DNA of 64,000 nt from Bacteroidetes bacterium UBA5697 (GTDB taxonomy: Bacteria; Bacteroidota; Bacteroidia; B-17B0; Aurantibacillaceae). This document shows, one piece after another, positions 54,001 to 61,853 of this stretch; the first letter of the stretch is position 1; each line of letters begins with the position of its first letter. Position numbers and translations under genes: made by a program. The stretch lies in NCBI GenBank assembly GCA_002420145.1, contig DIHL01000023.1, positions 340,610 through 404,609 of the forward strand, read 5' to 3'. The notes beneath the pieces were generated by a model. That model searched no databases. It was not told the origin of the DNA and saw only the letters and a program-made list of their open reading frames with translations.

Positions 54001-57000
54001 GGAGGTTCAGTAGGAAGTGCTAATACCCAAACTACAACCGCATCAGGAATTGCAGGTACTTATACATTGAATGTTGTAAATCCAACTAATGGATGTACAT
54101 TCATAACAACAGCTGCTGTGACACAAAATACGACCGCGCCAGCAGTAACAGCTTCCAATACAACTACATTAACATGTGCAACTACAACGGCAGCCTTAAC
54201 AGGAGGTCCAGCGACAGGCGTAACGTATCAATGGAGTGGCACTGGATTAACAGGAAGTACAACTAATCAAAATGCAACAGCAAATACGGCAGGCACTTAT
54301 ACGTTAGTTGTAACAAGTACAGCAAATAGTTGTACCGCTTCTGCAACAGCAGCTGTGACACAAAATACAACCACGCCAGCAGTATCGGCTTCTAATACAA
54401 CTACATTAACATGTGCAACTACAACGGCAGCCTTAACAGGAGGTCCAGCGACAGGTGTAACGTATCAATGGAGTGGCACTGGATTAACAGGAAGCACAAC
54501 TAATCAAAATGCAACAGCAACTACGGCAGGCACTTATACGTTAGTTGTAACAAGTACAGCAAATAGTTGTACCGCTTCTGCAACAGCAGCTGTGACACAA
54601 AATACAACCGCGCCAGCAGTATCGGCTTCTAATACAACTACATTAACATGTGCAACTACAACGGCAGCCTTAACAGGAGGTCCAGCGACAGGTGTAACGT
54701 ATCAATGGAGTGGCACTGGATTAACAGGAAGCACAACTAATCAAAATGCAACAGCAACTACGGCAGGCACTTATACGTTAGTTGTAACAAGTACAGCAAA
54801 TAGTTGTACCGCTTCTGCAACAGCAGCTGTGACGCAAAACACAACCTCGCCAGCTGTAACAGCTTCTAATACAACTACATTAACATGTGCAACTACAACG
54901 GCAGCTTTAACAGGTGGTCCAGCGACAGGAGTAACATATCAATGGAGTGGAGCAGGTTTGACAGGAAGCACAACCAATCAAAATGCGACAGCAACTGCGG
55001 CAGGTACTTATACATTATTAGTTACAGATGCCGTGAACAGTTGTACAGCTTCAGCAACAACGGCTGTCACACAAAACACAACCGCGCCAGCAGTATCGGC
55101 TTCTAATACAACTACATTAACATGTACAACCACAACAGCTGCTTTAACAGGTGGTCCAGCAACTGGAGTAACGTATCAATGGAGTGGTACAGGATTAACA
55201 GGAAGTACAACCAATCAAAATGCGACGGCAACTGCAATAGGTACATACACTTTATTAGTTACAGATGCCGTAAATAGTTGTACTGCCTCAGCTTCAACAA
55301 CTGTGTCAGATAACACAGTTGTTCCAACAGGAGTAAGTGCAGGGTCAAATCAAACACTTACATGTTCTTCATTTTCTGTTACTTTAAATGGAAGTGTCAC
55401 AACACCTACTAATGCAACTGTAAATTGGACAGGAGCAATTGTTTGTGGAACAGCTACAAATTATACTACAGAGGTATGTTCCCCAGGAGTTTACACTTTA
55501 ACAGCTACCGATCCTATAAATGGTTGCACGACAACATCTACGGTTGAGGTCTTTGCTAATGCTGGAGCTCCAACTGTAACTATTTCGTCAACTGCATTAG
55601 TAATAGATTGTAATAATGCAAGTCAATCAGTTACTGTTACAAGTACACCAAACACAGATGTTACTTATACTTGGAATAATGTACCTGCTACAACATCTAC
55701 TGATGGTTCGGTTGCAACCTTTACTAATGCGAATACATATATCTGTACAGTAACTAATACTTTAAGTAATTGTTCAACGCCTGTTCAGGTTGTTGTTACA
55801 ACAAATACGGCTGTTCCAACTATAACAATCACTGGAACTCAAACTTTAACTTGTGCTACACCTACGGCAGCTATATCTTTAACAACTACACCAACTTCTG
55901 GCTTAACGTATAGTTGGTCGGGCACTGTTGTGTCTGGACAAGGTACAGATGCTATCATAGTAAATACACCAGATATTTATACTGTTACAGTTACAGATGC
56001 AGCAAATGGTTGTACAAATACGGCAACATCTCAAGTAGATGCTAGCGCAAATGTTCCAGCAGCAACAATATCAGTGACTTCTACTAATAGTGTGATTACT
56101 TGTCAAAGTGCATCTGTGACTTTAACGGCTAGTGTAACTCCAGCAGGAACATATTCTTACACATGGTCTACTACAGGTAATTTAGCTTCTGAAACAGTTT
56201 CTGCAGTTGGAGTTTATTCAGTAATTGTGTTAAATACTGCTACAGGATGTTCTGTGTCGGCTCAATATACGGTAAGTAGTAACACAACGCCTCCTACAGC
56301 TATAGTTAGCAACACGGTTATTCCTTGTGGTTCGCCTTCTGTAACTATTGGAGCATCGTCATCTGCTACCAATGCTTCGTATAGTTGGACAACGTTAGGA
56401 ACAGGAACAATTTTATCAGGGTCTGCTACCGCTACTCCAACAGTTGGATCAGCAGGGCAATATGTAGTTACTATAACTGACAATAGCAATGGTTGTTCTA
56501 CAAATGACACTGTTGATGTTGCTACAATAGGTGTTACTGCTGCATTCACAGCTAACCCAACTTCAGGAACGGCTCCGTTACTAGTTAATTTCACTAATCA
56601 AAGTACAGGAGCTTCAGTTTATTCTTGGACTTTTGGAGACACTAATAACAATACGTCTGCAGCTACAGATCCTAATCATACCTATAATGCAAATGGTATT
56701 TATGTAGTAACATTAGTAGCTACTGATGCTTCTGGATTATGTTCTGCCACAGCAACAATTTCTATTGAAGTTTTTGAAAATTCTGTTTTAATTGTTCCTA
56801 ACGTATTTACTCCAAATAGTGATGGTTCAAACGATGTGTTTAAAATTACCTCTACTGGAATAAAAGATTTAAATTGCGACATCTTTAACCGTTGGGGTCA
56901 AAAAGTATACACGATAAAGGGTATAAATGATTCGTGGGATGGAGGTGATGCCCCAGATGGAACGTATTTCTTTATATTACAAGCTACAGGCTATGATGGA

Positions 57001-57042
57001 AAAGAGTATAAACAACAAAATTTCATGAGTTTATTTAGATAA
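51055..57042 (+). CDS. Giant T9SS-secreted repeat adhesin with PKD domain
   Basis: 1995 residues. A signal peptide ends near FAQ (residue 24). The N-terminal region contains two NDACAGATPL/DDCATAQTI-type modules (about 27-155 and 160-300). From about residue 625 the chain is a string of cysteine-bearing Thr/Ser/Ala-rich Ig-like repeats, including five consecutive 79-residue copies (about 1028-1422) of a unit reading TLTCATTTAALTGGPATGVT then YQWSGTGLTGSTTNQNATAT. A PKD domain lies near 1826-1905 (ANPTSGTAPLLVNFTNQS, YSWTFGDTNNN). The C-terminus (VPNVFTPNSDGSNDVFKI, FNRWGQKVYTIKG, GTYFFILQATGYDGKEYK) is the type B T9SS sorting domain. It resembles SprB-like adhesins used in gliding or attachment; the exact role is unknown. 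Confidence 0.92.
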   Translation: MIKSIFSKKLLVFFTFLSVVSFAQVPGNDACAGATPLILGNPCVNGTTVGSADNITSTAGCQSGGNQNNHNDVWYSFVSTGTQFTATVTTSAPFTGNVEFILVAGACGTQTIVNSICGASPLAVTINGLTAGTTYYAIISKQGGGTDGPFTLCNYATTTPTSNCTSNDDCATAQTITLNAVDGGSLCTTGCNVGAGPGLDFTGNNCYDTPNATVWYSFTTGATVATINVSLTSTVMTNPEFTIFSNTSGCAGPYTILSCLEGTGGSAVTNSIVVTPNTTYYVTVSDATGDEGNFNLCIAQNADNSACNTNNNLVVSATSMGSPLTGPYKPGEVVSFCYTITDWQQINCNYLGAVVPSFGPCWDPASFNAQGMPVNITTPLNVNGVIQPCGVGPPCAWSACVGTPAGAWNWFPAGSATYNVSGGSLPLGSAMGAGWYFLSSYNPATGSCTGDPTDPDNSFGDGNFPACGTNTFDYTLCFNLIAGSTGNCTSGLTDCGVTIKTYADGEFGAWASVGCMVDIPTVSTATLECCAQPNMTSANTATICSGQTVSIPLTSDVTSTYSWIAAANANVTGESTTAQSTSTISNVLTNTTTVAQTVIYTVTPTSTASCSGIPQTVTVTINPTPTSTASTTGTLTCSSTTVALNSTLAGMNYTWTAPSGGSVGSANTQTTTASSAAGIYTLNIQSAAGCTFSTTTTVTQNTTTPAVTASNTTTLTCTTATAALTGGPATGVTYQWSGAGLSGSTTNQNATATTSGTYTLVVTSTANSCTASATAVVSQNTVAPTGVSAGSNQTLGCGSASVVTLSGSATTPTNVTASWTGPSISGSTTNFTTTANGAGTYTLTATNPANGCTTTSTVLVNPSAGSPAVTMNPVTNTITCTNTLVTVSITSTVSPASYTWSGTGITSGNGTGTITVNQGGTFNYTLTNTTNSCSASGSTVVVSNTTAPTTTASSSGTLTCSSTTVALNSTLAGMNYTWTAPAGGSVGSANTQTTTASGIAGTYTLNVVNPTNGCTFITTAAVTQNTTAPAVTASNTTTLTCATTTAALTGGPATGVTYQWSGTGLTGSTTNQNATANTAGTYTLVVTSTANSCTASATAAVTQNTTTPAVSASNTTTLTCATTTAALTGGPATGVTYQWSGTGLTGSTTNQNATATTAGTYTLVVTSTANSCTASATAAVTQNTTAPAVSASNTTTLTCATTTAALTGGPATGVTYQWSGTGLTGSTTNQNATATTAGTYTLVVTSTANSCTASATAAVTQNTTSPAVTASNTTTLTCATTTAALTGGPATGVTYQWSGAGLTGSTTNQNATATAAGTYTLLVTDAVNSCTASATTAVTQNTTAPAVSASNTTTLTCTTTTAALTGGPATGVTYQWSGTGLTGSTTNQNATATAIGTYTLLVTDAVNSCTASASTTVSDNTVVPTGVSAGSNQTLTCSSFSVTLNGSVTTPTNATVNWTGAIVCGTATNYTTEVCSPGVYTLTATDPINGCTTTSTVEVFANAGAPTVTISSTALVIDCNNASQSVTVTSTPNTDVTYTWNNVPATTSTDGSVATFTNANTYICTVTNTLSNCSTPVQVVVTTNTAVPTITITGTQTLTCATPTAAISLTTTPTSGLTYSWSGTVVSGQGTDAIIVNTPDIYTVTVTDAANGCTNTATSQVDASANVPAATISVTSTNSVITCQSASVTLTASVTPAGTYSYTWSTTGNLASETVSAVGVYSVIVLNTATGCSVSAQYTVSSNTTPPTAIVSNTVIPCGSPSVTIGASSSATNASYSWTTLGTGTILSGSATATPTVGSAGQYVVTITDNSNGCSTNDTVDVATIGVTAAFTANPTSGTAPLLVNFTNQSTGASVYSWTFGDTNNNTSAATDPNHTYNANGIYVVTLVATDASGLCSATATISIEVFENSVLIVPNVFTPNSDGSNDVFKITSTGIKDLNCDIFNRWGQKVYTIKGINDSWDGGDAPDGTYFFILQATGYDGKEYKQQNFMSLFR
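54137..55321 (+). repeat. Five tandem 237-bp repeats in the adhesin gene
   Basis: Units begin at 54137, 54374, 54611, 54848 and 55085, each exactly 237 bases (79 codons). Units 2 and 3 are identical by eye except near their ends; units 4 and 5 carry more changes. A diverged sixth copy starts at 53165. Confidence 0.92.
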
Positions 57043-57060
57043 AATAATATTCATATTCTT

Positions 57061-57091
57061 AAAACCCCTTGTGTTTCACAAGGGGTTTTTT
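57061..57091 (+). terminator. Terminator of the giant adhesin gene
   Basis: Arms AAAACCCCTTGTG and CACAAGGGGTTTT with a TTT loop, then a T run. It lies 18 bases after the stop codon and just upstream of ruvC. Confidence 0.9.
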
Positions 57092-57119
57092 ATTTTACAT
57101 TTGTAAATATTAATTTCAA

Positions 57120-57680
57120 TTGGCAACTAACGATAGAATCATATTAGGTATTGACCCGGGAACTTTAGTAATGGGTTATGGCTTGGTGCATATTCAAAAT
57201 AATAAAATGTCGTTAATTACTCTAGATGTGATTAAGCTTGATAAATTAGATGAGCACTCTGATAGATTAAAAAAAATATTTGAACGTGTTGTTGAATTGA
57301 TTGACCAATATAAACCAGATGAACTAGCTATTGAGGCACCTTTTTTTGGTAAGAATGTTCAATCTATGTTAAAATTAGGTAGAGCGCAAGGCGTTGCCAT
57401 AGCAGCCGCTTTATCTAAAAATATTCCTATGACGGAATATTCTCCCAAGAAAATAAAAATGAGTATTACTGGTAATGGAAATGCCTCGAAAGAGCAAGTA
57501 GCCGCTATGTTGGAGAGTTTGTTAAATTTTAAACATGATGATAAATACTTAGATGCAACAGATGCTTTAGGCGCTGCGGTGTGTCATTATTTTCAAAATA
57601 AAACCGCTAGTTCAGGGGCAAAAAAATCTTATTCTGGTTGGGATGCTTTCATTAAAGACAACCCCAAAAGAAAAGCCTAA
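57120..57680 (+). CDS. ruvC: Holliday junction endonuclease RuvC
   Basis: 186 residues. RuvC resolves Holliday junctions as a dimer with RuvAB. Motifs: IILGIDPGTLVMGYGLVHI with the first catalytic Asp (GIDPG), ELAIEAPFFGKNVQSMLKLG with the catalytic Glu, RAQGVAIAAALSKNIPMTEY, and the final DDKYLDATDALGAAVCHYF, where the last acidic pair sits. The start is a TTG at 57120. No ATG, GTG or other TTG lies between the previous stop and the GIDPG motif, so the unusual codon is almost forced. A TACATTTG box is at 57096-57103. A C-terminal basic tail follows the catalytic domain. Confidence 0.95.
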   Translation: MATNDRIILGIDPGTLVMGYGLVHIQNNKMSLITLDVIKLDKLDEHSDRLKKIFERVVELIDQYKPDELAIEAPFFGKNVQSMLKLGRAQGVAIAAALSKNIPMTEYSPKKIKMSITGNGNASKEQVAAMLESLLNFKHDDKYLDATDALGAAVCHYFQNKTASSGAKKSYSGWDAFIKDNPKRKA

Positions 57681-57736
57681 AAGCTTGATAAGCATTAATA
57701 TCTTTCTTACCTTTCTTTTCTATAAAAACTGTACTT

Positions 57737-58234
57737 ATGGCAAAATCTAAAATTTCTAAACTATCTATATTAACTGAATTTGACGTTTATAATTCTGCAA
57801 AGGATTTAGATAAAAAAGATGCTGAATTATTGTTAGCTGCTCAAAAAATGGTAAAAACTGCTCATGCACCTTATTCTGAATTTCACGTTGGAGCAGCCGT
57901 TTTATTAGAAAATGGTAAGATTGTGACAGGAAATAATCAAGAAAACGCGGCTTATCCAAGTGGTTTATGCGCCGAAAGAGTGGCTATTTTTTATGCATCA
58001 GCTCAATATCCAAATGTGGCAGTAAAAGCTATTGCAGTTGCAGTAAAATCTAAAAATGTGGTGGTTAGCGAGCCTTTATCGCCATGTGGCGGCTGCCGAC
58101 AAGTAATAGCCGAATATGAAAACATGTTCGAAAAACCCATTAGAATCATCATGTCCGGCGAAAAAGGGCAGATTTATATCGCTAAAAGCATTGAAAGTTT
58201 ATTGCCACTTATGTTTAGCAAAAAGTATCTGTAA
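57737..58234 (+). CDS. cdd: Cytidine deaminase
   Basis: 165 residues, homotetrameric-type small cytidine deaminase. Motifs: HAPYSEFHVGAAVLLENGKI, GNNQENAAYPSGLCAERVAI with the zinc/catalytic CAE at 78-80, and EPLSPCGGCRQVIAEYE with zinc cysteines 117 and 120. It converts cytidine or deoxycytidine to uridine or deoxyuridine in pyrimidine salvage. It follows ruvC in the same direction after 56 bases. The 20-25 residue N-terminal extension is typical for the phylum. Confidence 0.95.
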   Translation: MAKSKISKLSILTEFDVYNSAKDLDKKDAELLLAAQKMVKTAHAPYSEFHVGAAVLLENGKIVTGNNQENAAYPSGLCAERVAIFYASAQYPNVAVKAIAVAVKSKNVVVSEPLSPCGGCRQVIAEYENMFEKPIRIIMSGEKGQIYIAKSIESLLPLMFSKKYL

Positions 58235-58254
58235 ATAGGCTTTATTTAGGGCTT

Positions 58255-58282
58255 TTGAATTTCATTTATTCTCTTATTTTTG
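58255..58282 (+). promoter_or_regulatory. Promoter of pdhA-pdhC
   Basis: TTG at 58255-58257 and TATTTTTG at 58275-58282, separated by 17 bases, fit the Bacteroidota -33/-7 consensus. The pdhA ATG is 24 bases downstream. Confidence 0.6.
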
Positions 58283-58305
58283 TACCTTATTAAATTGTAA
58301 TTTCT

Positions 58306-59316
58306 ATGGCTAAAACAGCTGAAAAAAAGAGCAAGTTCTCAAAAGAACAATATCTTAAATGGTACGAATCAATGCTATTGATGCGTAAGTTTGAAGAGAA
58401 AACTGGACAAGTGTATGTTCAACAAAAAATCAAAGGCTTTTGCCATTTATATATAGGACAAGAAGCTATTGTAGCTGGTACTGTTAGTGCTACTAAAAAA
58501 GAAGACAAACATATCACGGCTTACCGTTGCCATGCACATGGTATTGGTTTGGGAATGCATCCAAAATATATCATGGCCGAAATGTATGCTAAAATTACTG
58601 GATGCTGCAAAGGCAAAGGTGGTTCAATGCATATTTTTAGTAAGGAACATAATTTTGTTGGCGGACATGGGATTGTTGGCGGGCAAATTCCTTTAGGGGC
58701 AGGTATTGCTTTTGCTGATAAATTTATGGGTAATGACAATGTGTGTGTATGTTCAATGGGAGACGGAGCAGTTCGTCAGGGAGCATTGCACGAAGCATTT
58801 AACATGGCAATGACATGGAAATTACCAGTAATTTTTATTGTTGAGAATAATATGTATGCGATGGGTACTTCTGTTGAACGTACTAGTAATGTGCATGATT
58901 TATGGAAATTAGGTTTAGCATATGATATGCCAAGTAAACCAGTGGATGGTTTAACTGTTGAGGCGGTTCATGAAGCGATGGAAGAAGCGGTTGCTCGCGC
59001 ACGTCGTGGAGACGGACCAACGTTTTTAGAAATGAAAACGTATCGTTACAAAGGTCACTCAATGAGTGATGCTCAAACATACAGAACGAAAGATGAGGTG
59101 AAAGAGTACCAAACTCAAGATCCAATTCAAAAAGTATTAAATACATTGATTGAAAATAAATGGATTGATGAGGCAGGAATTGAAGCGGCTGAGGCAAGAG
59201 TAAAAGCGTTAGTTGATGAATCAGTTCAGTTTGCTGAAGAAAGTCCATATCCAGAAGCGGATGAGCTTTATAAAGATGTTTACGCAGAACCAAATTATCC
59301 ATACATTAACGAATAA
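58306..59316 (+). CDS. pdhA: Pyruvate dehydrogenase E1 component alpha subunit
   Basis: 336 residues. Thiamine-diphosphate binding motif GDGAVRQGALHEAFNMAMTW with VIFIVENNMYAMGTSVERTS, preceded by GGSMHIFSKEHNFVGGHGIV and GQIPLGAGIAFADKFMG; the C-terminal MKTYRYKGHSMSDAQTYRTK segment is typical of E1 alpha. E1 decarboxylates pyruvate and passes the acetyl group to the lipoyl arm of E2. The beta subunit is absent from this neighbourhood and must be elsewhere. pdhC follows after three bases, which indicates an operon. Confidence 0.95.
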   Translation: MAKTAEKKSKFSKEQYLKWYESMLLMRKFEEKTGQVYVQQKIKGFCHLYIGQEAIVAGTVSATKKEDKHITAYRCHAHGIGLGMHPKYIMAEMYAKITGCCKGKGGSMHIFSKEHNFVGGHGIVGGQIPLGAGIAFADKFMGNDNVCVCSMGDGAVRQGALHEAFNMAMTWKLPVIFIVENNMYAMGTSVERTSNVHDLWKLGLAYDMPSKPVDGLTVEAVHEAMEEAVARARRGDGPTFLEMKTYRYKGHSMSDAQTYRTKDEVKEYQTQDPIQKVLNTLIENKWIDEAGIEAAEARVKALVDESVQFAEESPYPEADELYKDVYAEPNYPYINE

Positions 59317-59319
59317 GAC

Positions 59320-60966
59320 ATGGCAGAGATTGTACGTATGCCCAAATTAAGCGATACCATGACAGATGGAGTTATCGCAAAATGGCACAAAAAAGTTGGT
59401 GATAAAGTTAAAAGCGGAGAATTGCTTGCTGATATTGAAACCGATAAGGCAACCATGGAGTTCGAATCTTTTCAAGATGGTGTTTTATTACACATTGGAG
59501 TTCAAGAAAAACAAGCTGTACCTGTAGATTCTATCATTGCTATTTTAGGTAAAGAAGGAGAAGATATTTCAAGTTTATTAAATCAATCTTCTGCTGTCAC
59601 TTCGAGTACTTCGACTTCGCTCAGCACAAGCTCCATCGAGAAGCAAGATGCTCCTATTCAAACAACTAACAACTCATCTCAAACAACTTCTCTTCCTGCA
59701 GGTGTGGAAGTTGTTCGTATGCCTAAGTTAAGTGATACAATGACGGATGGTGTGATTGAAAAATGGCACAAAAAAGTTGGAGATAAAGTTAAGAGTGGAG
59801 AGTTATTAGCGGATATCGCTACGGATAAAGCAACGATGGAATTTGAATCATTTCAAGATGGTGTTTTAATTCATATTGGTGTTCAAGAAAAACAATCAAT
59901 TCCAGTAGATAGTATTATTGCTATTTTAGGAAAAGGTGGCGAAGATGTGAATGCTATTTTAGCTTCTGTCGCTTCGGCAACTTCGACAGGCTCAGTTACC
60001 GCAGCTACTAATGAAACTTCTGTCACTTCGAGCGAAGTCGAGAAGTCTAAAACTTCGGCAGTATCAAACAACACTGCTCAAACAACTAATAACTCTCCTG
60101 ATGGAAGAGTAAAAGCATCTCCTTTAGCTAAAGCATTAGCCAAAGAAAAAGGAATTGATATTTCAAAAGTTACTGGTTCTGGTGATCATGGTCGTGTGAC
60201 TAAATCAGATATCGAAAATTATAAACCTTCTGCTGCAACTTCAAGTAGCAAATCATCAAACGTTAGTTCGTTTGTTCCAGGTGCCGAAGGATTTAATGAT
60301 GAACCAACTTCGCAAATGCGTAAAGTAATTGCGAAACGTTTATTAGAAAGTACAAATGGTGCTCCTCACTTCTATTTAACCATTGAAGTGGATATGGATA
60401 ATGCGATGCAATCTCGTAATGCGATTAACGCAATTCCTGATACAAAAGTTTCTTTCAACGACTTAGTGATTAAAGCTTGTGCAGCAGCATTACGCAAACA
60501 TCCAAAAGTAAATTCAAGTTGGATGGGCGATAAAATTCGTTACTACTCTCACGTACACATTGGTGTAGCTGTGGCTGTAGAAGATGGTTTATTAGTTCCG
60601 GTAGTTCGTTTTGCTGACCAAAAATCTTTATCTCAAATTAGTGCTGAGGTAAAAGATCTAGGTAAACGTGCAAAAGATAAAAAATTACAACCAGCAGATT
60701 GGGAAGGAAATACATTCACGGTTTCTAATTTAGGAATGTTTGGTATTGATGAATTTACATCAATCATCAATACACCTGAGTCTTGTATTTTATCAGTAGG
60801 AGCCATTAAACAAGTTCCAGTCGTTAAAAATAACCAAGTAGTACCAGGTAATGTGATGAAAGTAACTTTAGCTTGCGACCATAGAACGGTTGACGGAGCA
60901 ACAGGAGCTGCTTTCTTACAAACATTAAGAACATATTTAGAAAATCCAGTAACTATTTTAGCGTAA
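59320..60966 (+). CDS. pdhC: Dihydrolipoamide acetyltransferase (E2), two lipoyl domains
   Basis: 548 residues. Two lipoyl domains with lipoylated lysines at 43 (ADIETDKATMEFESF) and 170 (ADIATDKATMEFESF) are nearly identical. A peripheral-subunit-binding domain lies at about 263-303 (VKASPLAKALAKEKGIDISK, VTGSGDHGRVTKSDIENY). The catalytic domain ends in CDHRTVDGATGAAFLQTLRT with His521 and Asp525. The two linkers are Ser/Thr-rich, and part of their DNA is repeat-like (59596-59644, 59963-60000, 60022-60045). It transfers acetyl groups to coenzyme A. An enoyl-CoA hydratase family gene follows after six bases. Confidence 0.95.
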   Translation: MAEIVRMPKLSDTMTDGVIAKWHKKVGDKVKSGELLADIETDKATMEFESFQDGVLLHIGVQEKQAVPVDSIIAILGKEGEDISSLLNQSSAVTSSTSTSLSTSSIEKQDAPIQTTNNSSQTTSLPAGVEVVRMPKLSDTMTDGVIEKWHKKVGDKVKSGELLADIATDKATMEFESFQDGVLIHIGVQEKQSIPVDSIIAILGKGGEDVNAILASVASATSTGSVTAATNETSVTSSEVEKSKTSAVSNNTAQTTNNSPDGRVKASPLAKALAKEKGIDISKVTGSGDHGRVTKSDIENYKPSAATSSSKSSNVSSFVPGAEGFNDEPTSQMRKVIAKRLLESTNGAPHFYLTIEVDMDNAMQSRNAINAIPDTKVSFNDLVIKACAAALRKHPKVNSSWMGDKIRYYSHVHIGVAVAVEDGLLVPVVRFADQKSLSQISAEVKDLGKRAKDKKLQPADWEGNTFTVSNLGMFGIDEFTSIINTPESCILSVGAIKQVPVVKNNQVVPGNVMKVTLACDHRTVDGATGAAFLQTLRTYLENPVTILA

Positions 60967-60972
60967 TTAAAA

Positions 60973-61731
60973 ATGGAAGGAACGATTAAATCAACAATTG
61001 AAAACGGAATAGGAACAATTACTTTTTTTCATCCTCAAAGTAATTCTATGCCAGGTGTTCAATTAAGAAACTTAGCAGCGGAGATTGAAAAATTAGGAAA
61101 AGATGATAACGCTAAAGTAATTGTATTACAAAGTGAAGGTGAGAAAGCATTTTGTGCTGGTGCAAGTTTTGACGAATTAATTTCGATTAAAGATATTGAT
61201 ACTGGATTAAAATTCTTTTCAGGTTTTGCGCAAGTCATCAATGCGATGCGTAAAGCGCCTAAATTTATTATTGCTCGTGTGCAAGGTAAAGCTGTTGGTG
61301 GCGGAGTAGGTATTGCGTCTAGCGCTGATTATACATTTGCGGTAAATGATGCTTCGATTAAATTATCTGAGTTAGCAGTTGGTATTGGTCCATTTGTAGT
61401 AGGGCCAGCAGTGGAGCGTAAAGTAGGAACTTCTGCTTTTTGTCAGTTAACGATTAATGCTACCGAATGGCAAACTGCTCAATGGGCTAAAGAAAAAGGT
61501 TTATATGCTGAGGTATTTGCGACAGCAGAAGAAATGGATAAAGGTATTGCCACTTTAGCTGGTAAATTAGCAACTAGTAATCCAGAAGCAATGATGATGT
61601 TAAAGAAAATTATGTGGGAAGGAACAGAAAACTGGGATACTTTATTAGTAGAAAGAGCGGGCATGAGCGGCACTTTAGTACTATCTGAATTTACGGTAAA
61701 CGCTATTAATAAATTTAAAGCAAAAGCTTAA
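60973..61731 (+). CDS. Enoyl-CoA hydratase/isomerase family protein
   Basis: 252 residues with the crotonase fold: VIVLQSEGEKAFCAGASFDE (the oxyanion-hole Ala-Gly pair at CAGASF), FIIARVQGKAVGGGVGIASS, and ADYTFAVNDASIKLSELAVG, followed by IGPFVVGPAVERKVG. It probably handles a CoA-ester substrate in fatty acid or amino acid breakdown; the exact reaction is not readable from sequence. It starts six bases after pdhC and shares its direction, so it is probably read from the same transcript, but the functional tie is unclear. Confidence 0.9.
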   Translation: MEGTIKSTIENGIGTITFFHPQSNSMPGVQLRNLAAEIEKLGKDDNAKVIVLQSEGEKAFCAGASFDELISIKDIDTGLKFFSGFAQVINAMRKAPKFIIARVQGKAVGGGVGIASSADYTFAVNDASIKLSELAVGIGPFVVGPAVERKVGTSAFCQLTINATEWQTAQWAKEKGLYAEVFATAEEMDKGIATLAGKLATSNPEAMMMLKKIMWEGTENWDTLLVERAGMSGTLVLSEFTVNAINKFKAKA

Positions 61732-61754
61732 TTATAGTTCTTGTTTCTCATTGT

Positions 61755-61822
61755 GTCACTTCGAGCGTAGTCGAGAAGCGTTCTAATAAACTCTACTGGT
61801 TCTCGACTACGCTCGAACTGAC
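61755..61822. repeat. Intergenic hairpin repeat (GTCACTTCGAGCGTAGTCGAG type)
   Basis: Left arm 61755-61777 and right arm 61800-61822 are complementary over 23 bases with one mismatch, around a 22-base loop. It lies between convergent genes and may terminate both. Its left arm matches pdhC linker DNA at 60022-60045 in 23 of 24 positions. Confidence 0.85.
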
Positions 61823-61853
61823 AAGCACTAAAGACTCTAAGGTGAGTTTCTTT

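Noticed and set aside
54137..55321. Regularly spaced repeats that could suggest a CRISPR or satellite array
   Set aside because: The 237-bp period is a multiple of three, lies in one open frame and encodes a repeated 79-residue domain; there are no unique spacers.
61744..61853. Small RNA between the convergent genes
   Set aside because: The hairpin is explained as a dispersed repeat/terminator, and no promoter box is seen for a separate RNA.
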